Of a stretch of DNA of 64,000 nucleotides, positions 55,206-64,000 are shown piece after piece. Numbering within the stretch: the first letter of the stretch is position 1; each line of letters starts with the position of its first letter. A model generated the notes under the pieces. The model was not told the origin of the DNA, did not search any database, and worked only from the letters and a program-made list of their open reading frames with translations. A program made the position numbers and the translations under genes. Source of the stretch: Tigriopus japonicus (Eukaryota; Arthropoda; Copepoda; Harpacticoida; Harpacticidae); contig JAAGOF010000237.1 in assembly GCA_010645155.1 (NCBI GenBank), positions 1,096-65,095 of the forward strand, given 5' to 3'.

Positions 55206-55553
55206 AATAGGGGAGAGGAGTTTGACTCTTGAGAGTGACTCTGGAATGGTCACGCTCAAGGAAAAGGAGACCATGCCTCCAAATCTCTTTAGTTCAATTG
55301 CAAAGATGATTCTTGTCTACCCATGTGAAATCAATCAAAAACCACCTCAGTGTGTTCCTGTGCTCATCTTTGTTGACCGTTGTTTTATATATATTATACA
55401 TAGTAAAAGAAAGACTAACGGAGTTTATAAATGTTTTTGTATTAGTTGATATTTGACCAAAACGGGTGGTTTGATCAAAGTTACAAATCTTAGAGACGTT
55501 TTTTTGTAAATATGTAATGTCACTAGAGATGTGAAAAGGTCTCATATTTTGGC

Positions 55554-56175
55554 TAGACCTGTTCAATTATATTTATCTAGATACTTTTTTTGGGAAAGTA
55601 TCTTAACGTATCTTTATCTAAATAATGTGTGCTCTCAATCTTTTGTGTTAAAGCATCCATTATGCATTGTTTAGTATGGATTATGCATTTTCCCAAAAAC
55701 TATCTAGATTAATACTTCTAGCTACTTTTCTTTATAATACATAATGTCAAATTATTTGTACATTATGCACATTGAAAGTGGATGCACTATGCATGTTGAG
55801 ACTTGAGAGTGGACACATTATGCACATTGAGTGAGCAATCTGAGGAGGCATTCATTAGTCTGTTCACTGTTCAATTATCTTATCTAGATAAAAGATAAAA
55901 AAGATAAAAGATAGTTTATCTTTTATCTTTATCTAGATACTTTTTCCATGAAAGTATCTTAAAGTATCTTTATCTAGATACTTTTTCCATGAAAGTATCT
56001 TAAAGTATCTTTATCTAGATACTTTTTTCGGGAAGCTATCTTGAACTATCTTTAACTAGATACTTTTTCAGGAAAGTATCTTGAGGTATCTTTAGATACC
56101 TCAAGATACCCTAGATACTTTGCGGAAAATACTATCTTATCTAGATACTTTTTCAAAGTATCTTGAACAGGTCTG
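55554..56175. mobile_element. hAT-like MITE carrying an ATCTAGATAC satellite
   Basis: ATTTTGGC occurs exactly at 55546-55553 and 56176-56183. The ends TAGACCTGTTCAA and, inverted, CAGACCTGTTCAA differ at one base. From about 55870 the interior is a tandem array of a 41-bp unit, ATCTTTATCTAGATACTTTT then TCCATGAAAGTATCTTAAAGT, with two identical copies at about 55925-56006 and several diverged ones. Each unit includes the palindrome TATCTAGATA. Confidence 0.85.
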
Positions 56176-57648
56176 ATTTTGGCATTGGTTTATCTTGATA
56201 TTTTAGGAACATTTTATTAGTATACATTTAGAGTAAAGGATGCATTGGAAATTGCATGAGAATGTAACTCACAAAGAAATTACATTTAACCTTAGTGGAT
56301 TATAGTCATCTCTACCATCATCGTAAATTTACGTGACAGAGTCGTTCAGAGAGTAGTTAATTTTGAACTATTAAGGTGCTTCATGCAATTCTTCTTAAAT
56401 AATTAGCCTATAGAAGGAACATTCCAAGTGAAGCCGTTTTTTCATTAAGTGCAATTTAATTATTTTTTAATTAATTATTAAATTTAATTATTCATTTACT
56501 AGGTCAAGGATGACTAGGTGTGCCATTTTGAGGATTTCCGTACCTTTATTCAGTGAAAAAATGCCTGCAATAACATTACTGATTTCATTAGAAACAAGTA
56601 ATTATCATTGTTTTGTTTGTTTCATATCCCTCTGACTTATGCAGCTTATTATCAACACATAAACAGCCTCGTACACACTTATGTTTAGTCCTCTCTTTGT
56701 TCAGCATATTCATAGTTGCCAGATTATTTTTTCGTTTGGCATTCTTGTGCAAATTGACAATTAGGTTTTATGGATGGTATTGATTTTTTTTTAGAACGGC
56801 AATTTTTCTATCAAATCGACCATTTCATGGCAACCAATTTTTTTCACTCAAAAAGTTGCATTTTTGGTCAAATATTTACTCCAAACTTTACTGTATAGAT
56901 GACTAACTTTTCGGACGTTAAAAACTACAGCAAACATGTTTTCCAAAGCGCTGGCCACTCAGTTAAATATTTTCATGCAAAACTTAAACGATGTTGAAAA
57001 AAACTCTGAAGAATTCCGAAAGAAAAGCTGAACACTTGTGCTTGTGTGATGATTCGATGCTTTGAGGCCTTTTGTATTTGCCTCTCGATTGAGTGAACAG
57101 CCACTGCAATGTATCGTGTTCAGTTGACTGTTTTCAGCCATTTGGTTCTGCCATGTTTGGAGAATAAAACAATAAGTATGGCAGCAACCTTCCAATGTTT
57201 CGAAAATATTTAGTTTTCAAAGATGGACCATTGCGAAAAGTACATATTGCAATTACCATTGCTAAAATTTCATTGGTTACTGAATGGGTGAAAAACTGCT
57301 TTGAGTTTTCAGGTGTTCGACTTTGATTTGTTAAATTTCACTTACTTTAGCACACTATTGTCAAAACCGTGTACTGTTTACATGTGATGCTCAAAATAAT
57401 TTCCCCTGGAAAAAATATTGCAAAAAAATTAGAATTGATAGCAGTTATAACTAAAGGCTTATTTTAAGATTTTAGATTATGCTTTAATTTATGTCACTTA
57501 GGTTAGGAAGTCAAATCTTAGAAGAGTTCGTCCATCCTTTACAATCCCTTAGGTTAATGTGGACTTCATTTCATATCAATTGCGAATTCGAATTCTTTTC
57601 ATTTTTACTGATTTTCATTTGATACGATTTTTTACTTACACAGAAGTG

Positions 57649-58772
57649 AAAAAATCATATCAAGTTTCTATGGAAATTCCCAAAGACTATGAAATATGTT
57701 TAAGACTCAGAAAACCAAGAGGAACAACTTTGATTTACTGAGTTTCTCAAAGTCAGGTCTAGATTAAAGGTTGTATAACAAAAAACCTATTAAATTAATT
57801 AATTTTTGAAAATCTAGTCAATAAACTTTTAGAGCAGATTTAGATACCCGTTGAATCGAAATTTCTTGAAAATATGTTGCTCAGCTGCTGAGTTATTTAA
57901 ATTTAAACGGTTCATTTTTGGCCCAAAATAGCGGAAAAACGTTCCGGGTACATGAAAATTCAAATTCCCAAGAAAATGGTATATATTTTTGATGTCACAA
58001 CATGAAATGAAAATTTTTCATTTTGCTATGTTTTGTTATGACATGTAAAAATAATATAAATTAAAACTTAATGCACAATAAAACTCATATTTTTGCAAAA
58101 CCATGCTTCAATTGATTTCAGTTCATTTGGTTAGGTTTGCAAATGAAAATTTAAAAAAATATTGTTAAACAGATGTGTCTTCGTATTTTGTGAGAATTCG
58201 ACATTTCTCGAAGGACCATGGTCAAATGGACCAAAATCGATTTCTTAAAACCTTATTGAATTTTACAAAATTTGTATTTAGGACTTAGCGATATGACCTT
58301 TCCATAATTCAAAAGCCATAATTTGAAAAATTATATTTTTAGTGCGTTTTAGGAAATAATGTGTATTATTTTGACAAGCTATGACAAAACATAGCAAAAT
58401 GAAGAGGTTTTATTTTTTGTTGTGACATCAAAAATATTTACCATTTTCTTGGGATTTGAATTTTCATGTACCCGGAACGTTTTTTCGCTATTTTAGGCCA
58501 AAAATGAACCGGTTAAATTTAAATAACTCAGCAGCTGAGCAACATATTTTCAAGAAATTTCGATTCAACAGGTATCTAAATCTGCTCTAAAAGTTTATTG
58601 ACTAGATTTTCAGAAATTAATTTATTTAATAGGTTTTTTGTTATACAACCTTTAATCTAGACCTGACTTTGAGAAACTCAATAAATCAAAGTTGTTCCTC
58701 TTGGTTTCCTGAGTCTGAAACATATTTTATAGTCTTTGGGAATTTCCATAGAAACTTGATATGATATTTTTA
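57649..58772. repeat. 1.1-kb palindrome with arms of about 400 bp
   Basis: 57649-58052 and 58362-58772 are inverted copies, roughly 90% identical by eye, over a loop of about 310 bases. Matching blocks include CATATCAAGTTTCTATGGAA, GTCAATAAACTTTTAGAGCA, AACTCAGCAGCTGAGCAACA and CATGTACCCGGAACGTTTTT. No target duplication or coding sequence is evident. Transcripts would fold into a long hairpin. Confidence 0.85.
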
Positions 58773-58874
58773 GTACCGTGCTTAAGTATCGTGGAAAAAA
58801 ATATGGAATTATAATTTTGAAATTTTATTAGAATTTATTTTTTCGCTCTCTATTTATGGATGATAAATACTATT

Positions 58875-59030
58875 TATGCACCTGCAAAGGAAGGGAGTAA
58901 TGGCCAAAATCCGGCGGAGGGAGTTTCATTTTATTGGCGACCCGAGGGCGTCAGCCCGAGGGGCGTCAATTAAAATGAAACGAGTGATGTCGGATCTTGA
59001 CCATTCCTCCCTTCATTTGTGGGTGCATAT
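58875..59030. repeat. 156-bp foldback with GC-rich loop
   Basis: TATGCACCTGCAAAGGAAGG at the left pairs with the complement of the right end (TATGCACCCACAAATGAAGG). Inner arms TTTCATTTTATTGGCG and CGTCAATTAAAATGAAA also pair. The loop CCCGAGGGCGTCAGCCCGAG is much richer in GC than its surroundings. It immediately follows the large palindrome. Confidence 0.7.
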
Positions 59031-59333
59031 GGTATTTTGTTGACCAACTTATCCTTTTTGGGACTTCCGTTACAATTTTTCAACCCTGAAAATCAGTTCA
59101 ACCACGGACATTCGTACTATCCAACTAGCATGCTTTGCTTACTCAACATCGGTATTAGGAGCAAGCTCCGTTTACCTCAAGTACATCAGTAGGTGTGTTG
59201 GCTACTCAGTGCCATGGTATAAAAGCCTACCACGACTTCTACAGTGGATCATTCCCCGTCAATGAGACGGGGGCTTCAGACGTGCAAGTCATTGTGTGTC
59301 TGAGATGTATTTGTGAAGACATGATTCATTCAT

Positions 59334-59406
59334 AGGGCAATAATGTGATTGGTAGGGTAATAAAATGATTTGTAGGGTAATAAAGTAAGTTGTAGGTGAA
59401 TAATAT
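59334..59406. repeat. 20-bp tandem repeat, about 3.6 copies
   Basis: Units AGGGCAATAATGTGATTGGT (59334), AGGGTAATAAAATGATTTGT (59354), AGGGTAATAAAGTAAGTTGT (59374) and a partial AGGTGAATAA (59394). Confidence 0.8.
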
Positions 59407-60533
59407 TGTGGACCAGCCCTCTTCGGGCTTGGAGGTAGTCTCATAAAAGGAGAAGGCGGTCAATAAAAGCAATTAAATTCTTTGTCAACTGAAATTCTCA
59501 AACCGGATTAGCTGGAGGATGAGCAAACCACGAAAATATCAACTATCCATGATTTATTTATCTACGTGCGGATAATGGAAATCTGCAACCAACTAAACAC
59601 TTGATAAATTTACCACGAATTAAATTTTTTTTGAAGAAATGATTTGCTTGGCGAAGGCCAAAAATGGTGGTCAAAACAACTCATACTTCAATGAAATTCA
59701 ATACCTCGCAACTTTATGAAATTGTCTCTCTTTATTGATCCATTCAACTCTCTCGTCACTAGTCATGACACGGGCTTCAATGTTCTCATTGAACGAAAAA
59801 CATCCATTATAAATTCTCTTTCAATCACTGGAGCCAGAAAAGCATCACAGTCACTTGTAAGGGCTCGGAAGGGGGCTAAAATGGCAAAATGGGCTGAAAT
59901 CTAGTACATGGCAGAATTGCGATTGGGTTGCGGGCTTCCTTTGACACCGTACAATTTCCGGAAGGTCACGGGACGATACGTATCATTCACGTCCCTCCAG
60001 CCTCTGGCAATGGCATTATGGTTGTCCCATTTTTCGACCTCAGCATCTACAGAGCAAACAGAAGAGGTTGATTTTAGGGCTGTACTTGCTGGAATGAGCC
60101 ATTGTGACAAGATACCTGTGAGATGATGCTCGGGTTGGTTGGGATGGTCTCCAATTCTTCGTCGACTTTGAGATTCTACATATTCTTCATTAACTGGAAG
60201 GAAAGGGAAAGCGTGTACTTTGTTCTTTGTTTTTAAGTTTTCAAATTGTGGTCACACTGGGGGAATCATCGTTTCAAGTCAACAAAACAACAAGTACTTG
60301 TCTAAGAAAACGAGGCAAAAAGACAAAGTGAGTGAGACAGTGGCAAAAAACCATCACAGAGACAAAACTGAAGGTTGCAATGGGGCTCCGACACACCAAG
60401 ATAAAAGTAGGACAAATTTAAAAACCTTATTTATCAGTCAGTTTCACAAGAAGTTGTGTGTTTGGTGGTTTCTCTTTTTTTGGGGGGGGGGTTCACTCAC
60501 TTAAGTCATGTGCGTTTTATGTACTTAATGTAC

Positions 60534-63500
60534 TTATTGATTGTAGACTTTGTTGGAAGTGACACTGGAGCAATTGAAGTACAGGCTAGAGGTTGAAGAA
60601 GAAGATTGGAGCACCTGTCCTGTGGAATGTCCAGCCCCCTGGATTGGCAGTAGCGACTGCGGCGGGAGAGTCGTCATGATGGGTGGCAGTGGGGCATTCA
60701 AGTCCGCCATCATGGCATCAAAGTTAGCCTTGAGTAGCTCAGTCGTGGGCTTTCCCGCACTCAATGAAGATGTGGACGAGGGTCGAGGATTTGGAGGAGG
60801 CTGGATATTCGCAAAAGGAGAGTGCTCCATCATGTTGCCCGGACTCATTCGTGGAGGGTTATCATTAGTATTAGTAACAGGGACACGCGTTCTCATACCT
60901 CCCAAGATGGCCGATGGATCTTGAATGCCCCCACTGATTCCACCTTGTCCGCCATATGACCCGTCAATTGTGCAGTAGTCAGCAATGTGGGAGTTTGATA
61001 GATTTGATTGGCTCTGTTGAAAGGCATGTTGATCAGACACTGTCACGGACTGAGGTTGTGGCGAGAATTGCGGCTTTGGCTGCAAGGGTTGAACTTGGGG
61101 CAAGATCATTTCCTGTCGCTTGACAGGCCGAGAAATCATATCTGGGGGTGGGGCAGCCTGTTTGAAGTGTTCAACGAGATTTTTCACAGAGTGCCTTTGT
61201 TGGTTCTCCATATCGTAGTTCTGCTGAAGACCGGAAGGAGATTTCTCAATGTCCCCTTTCACTCGGAGTTGTTGGCCAAATTCTGTGGCTCTTAAGGAAG
61301 AAAATGGAGAGACATCTTGGTCCTCCTCGCCGTAGAGACGGGGACGTCCAATGGATCCAGTCTGTCTGAGCTGTTCTCCAAATTCAGTTCTCCGCAAAGA
61401 CGAGAACGTTGAGTTGTCTGTCTCGTCCCTGTATTCCTGTTGGGAAGGTGCGGTGGTGAAATGGATATCTCCTTGCGTCCGAATAAGTGCTCCAGTAGTT
61501 GTTGGCCGCAAAGAAGTAGAATATTCAGCACCTGCCGTTGAAGAAGATGCTTGGAAAGTGCTGGACTGTTTTTGTTGTGATTCTGAATGGTGATAGTTTT
61601 GGAACTGGACAGGTTGTTGACCTGAGGAAAGTCCAAATGCTTGTTGACTTTGCATTTGGGCCTGGAACGAGTAAGACTGGGATTGTGACATCGACGAGGA
61701 TTGAACGGAGTAATTGCCTGCTTGACTACTCGGTTGCTGCCACGTTGGTTGAGCTAGTTGGGCCTGTTGCTGTTGCCATTGCATCTGTTGTTGTTGTTGT
61801 TGCTGCTGTTGTTGCTCCTGCTGGAGACGGAATTGCTCCTGTTGTCTTATTTGCTCTTGTTGTTGTCGAGTTTGCTCCTCTTGTTGTTGCCTTAATTGTT
61901 GCTCATGTTGAGATCGCTGTTCTTCTTGTTCTTGCAAGTGGCGGGCCTCCTCAGCTGCAGCCATTTGGCGTTGGTATTCCTCTTCTGCAGCCCTTTGTTC
62001 GGCAGCTTGTTGCTCTTGCCTTTGGCGCTCAAGTGCTTCTTGTTCTTGCCTTTGGCGCTCAAGTGCTTCTTGTTCTTGCCTTTGGCGCTCAATCGCTTCT
62101 TGTTCTTGTCTTTGGCGTTCAAGCGCTTCTTGCTCTTGTCTTTGGCGTTCAAGTGCTTCTTGCTCTTGTCTTTGGCGCTCAAGTGCTACTTGCTCTTGTC
62201 TTTGGCGTTCAGCTGCTTCTTGTTCTTGTCTTTGGCGTTCAGCTGCTTCTTGTTCTTGTCTTTGGCGTTCAGCTGCTTCTTGCTCCATTCTTGCCTGATC
62301 GGCTGCTTGTCGCTCTTTTTCTTCTGCAGCTGCACGATTTTGGTCTTGATCAAAAGAGCCTTGTTGTTGTTGAGGTTGTTGCGGTTGGTCTGTTGAAGCC
62401 GACCTTTGAATGGTTTGCTGCATCTGTTGTTGGACAATCCTTTCTTCTGAGTAGCGATATTCGGAAGTTTGTTGGGCTTGGAAGCTTTGCACCATTGAAG
62501 GTGGTTGCGCGGGCATTTGAGGTTGTTCTAACGATTAGAATAAACATACCGAGAGTTTATCAACCGGAAAATGGAATCGGTTAGGATATGAGAACATACC
62601 ATGGGGTGCTTGTTTTTCCACATATTTCACTGAGCAATCATATTCCAAAGTTTCTTGCTCTTTAGCCTGGGCCTTCATCCATTCCTCATATTCGCGGTAC
62701 TTCTCTGCCTCAAGTTGGCTCTCAAACTCTGAAAAATGCAGAGAGGAATCCTATTTACTCTGGATTTACAATTTTATAACATGAAAATTTGTTTTTTATA
62801 CCCATGTGAGGTTGAGATTCGCGCCGGGGAGGTGACTTGGGCTTTGTGGGTTGCTGGAAGTTGTTCATCCTTGGCTCTGATGGAAATCTGGTCTCTTTGG
62901 GCTGCATGGATTCCAGAGATGGCATCTCAGATTCTCTAGGTACACTCCTCGACACTTCTATGGAACTTTTTCGTGAGCCAGAATAGTTTTCTGTGATTCG
63001 GGATGATCCTGAAGTAGAAATGTGAAATGAACCAAGTCATCTGAAAAGAGTACAAAAGAAGAATGGCCACAAACTTGGAAGAGTGCTTGATTTCGAGCCC
63101 CATGGCTTTGGCATCTTGGCAGTCCACACATTGATCCCGTGAACATTGTGAATGGAATCGTCAAACTTGGGAGTGAATAAATGGCCCTTTAGACTGCAAG
63201 GTTTGACAGACGCTGGTAGTTCAACCTCTCGAAGAGCCCTATAAAGATAAATGAGAGTTTTGATGTTTGTTCTTTTTTGGATCAAAAGGTAAAAATAAAA
63301 CTCACATTGGAGGGGGTAAGCTGGAGGAGAAAGAGGGTTGAATTTGCGGTGGAGGTCGGTAGGAATCAGGCTGTGGCATCGACTGGTAGGACTGTGAGTG
63401 TTGTTGCAATTGTTGTTGTTGGAACTGATCAAATTGTTGATGTTGCTGGAAGCTTTGGCTTTGGTTCGACTCCCTTTGCTGGAATTGTTGTTGATTTGAT

Positions 63501-64000
63501 TGCGTGAAATTGCCCTGTTGTTGATTTTTGTGGTGGAACGGACCGCCATCCACAACAGAGGGTTGGATATTATTCCTCGGTTCCTTGAAAGCAGAATGCC
63601 CTCCATACATTCCAGGGTTTTGGAGTTGCTGTGGTTGTTTGACCCAAGCCGGTGTAGTCTCCTGGGTCTGGGTTCGAACCGCTCCCTGTTGTTTCTGGAT
63701 GGCCTGGCGGGTTTTCTGATGTCTCATGGCCATTTGCTGTTGTTGTTCCATGGCCTGGGCTTGGATCATTTGCTCTCGTTCCCGTTGCTCCTCCATTTGT
63801 CTTTGGTAAGACTCCTCTTTTAAGCGTTGTTGCTCCTGCATCTTGCGCTGCATCTCCATTTCTTTCTCCCTCATGACTTGCTCCTGATGCATGGTTTGTT
63901 GTTGGACGTATTTGTCCGCATAACGTCGAGGATCGTCGCGACCCAAAGTGTTCTCATCAATGACCCATTTCTCTGCTTTCTCTTTCCTCTTGGCAAAGAG
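60534..64000 (-). CDS. Gln-rich, probably cytoskeletal protein; 3' part, continues past the right edge
   Basis: Five exons on the minus strand: >64000-63306, 63238-63075, 63008-62802, 62728-62600, 62527-60534; phases 2, 1, 1, 1. It enters the window in frame at LFAKRKEKAEKWVIDENTLG. Exon by exon: a Q/E/R-rich helical stretch (MREKEMEMQRKMQEQQRLKE) then a Q-rich disordered region; a conserved-looking block (VKPCSLKGHLFTPKFDD, then HNVHGINVWTAKMPKPWGSK); a Ser-rich linker; a short charged exon (KYREYEEWMKAQAKEQETLE); and a 664-codon last exon. That exon contains nine ERQRQEQEAx decamers, polyglutamine, three SSLRxTEFGxQLR-type motifs, and a Pro/Ser-rich end finishing SVTSNKVYNQ. AKRxxxAEKWV recalls motifs in synaptopodin-type Z-disc proteins; this is an impression, and the family is otherwise unrecognised. 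The donor after 63075 (GTTTGT) is weak, so that junction is the least certain. Confidence 0.7.
62010..62285 (-). repeat. 30-bp coding minisatellite, about nine copies
   Basis: Inside the last exon of the Gln-rich gene, a 30-base unit encoding A(A/L/I)ERQRQEQE is repeated about nine times in tandem with only scattered substitutions, mostly at the second residue and third codon positions. This is an in-frame array likely to vary in copy number. Confidence 0.85.

Larger units (their letters stand above)
55206..60533. other. gene-poor interval rich in foldback repeats
   Basis: Holds a hAT-like element (55554-56175), a 1.1-kb palindrome (57649-58772), a 156-bp foldback (58875-59030) and a 20-bp tandem repeat (59334-59406). 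TATAAAAG at 59218-59225 with TACAGT about 25 bases downstream is promoter-like, but no coding sequence follows. The stretch 56190-57640 and the last kilobase show nothing recognisable beyond A/T richness. Confidence 0.5.

Noticed and set aside
59218..59260. TATAAAAG followed by a TACAGT initiator-like word
   Set aside because: No coding sequence or exon follows within reach; likely chance in A/T-rich DNA or part of an unrecognised repeat.
61538..62584. Long open frame of 348 codons on the plus strand
   Set aside because: It is antisense to the Gln-rich gene; its Leu/Val/Phe-rich repeats are the complement of the ERQRQEQE array. No ATG context, domain or splice support.

Overview
The window is eukaryotic nuclear DNA, almost certainly from an arthropod and plausibly a crustacean such as a copepod. 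Genes carry spliceosomal GT-AG introns from under 100 bases to several kilobases. The recognisable proteins are animal ones: WBP11, HECTD2, an arrestin, a Ly6/quiver-type GPI protein and an Ig/FN3/DB-module receptor. The arrestin start has a TATA box plus a TCAGTC initiator, the arthropod type. I cannot name a species.

Layout. 1.27-8.6 kb (+): WBP11, five exons. 10.0-10.8 kb (+): a small three-exon Ly6/uPAR protein, convergent with 11.1-16.1 kb (-), a two-exon 1626-residue coiled-coil protein. 16.9-27.1 kb (-): a large single-pass receptor with Ig, DB and FN3 domains, 18 exons resolved here and its first exon(s) not found. 27.3-29.8 kb (+): HECTD2-type ubiquitin ligase, two exons, head to head with the receptor. 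29.8-38.2 kb: gene-poor. 38.2-47.1 kb (+): arrestin, eight exons, one intron of 3.8 kb crowded with transposons. 47-54.7 kb: gene-poor. 54.7-55.2 kb (+): terminal exon of a His-rich secreted protein. 55.2-60.5 kb: foldback repeats. 60.5-64 kb (-): the 3' part of a Gln-rich cytoskeletal-looking protein that runs off the right edge.

Between and inside the genes lies a dense set of small non-autonomous transposons. At least seven have the hAT signature: YA-start terminal inverted repeats flanked by exact or near-exact 8-bp target duplications. None encodes a transposase here. There are also a pogo/Tigger-like MITE with TA duplication, tRNA-derived SINEs (one with an 11-bp duplication), a roughly 1.1-kb palindrome, a GC-looped foldback and a degenerate ~200-bp tandem array.

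The genes do not form a pathway; this is ordinary animal synteny. The most unusual items are the receptor (four paired DB-module blocks, an Ig domain without its cysteine pair, a tail with a YEEI motif), the four-cysteine N-terminus on HECTD2, an arrestin lacking the usual C-tail, and the MITE collection. Exon boundaries were read by eye from splice signals and reading-frame phase and all check arithmetically, but no alignment or transcript data were available.
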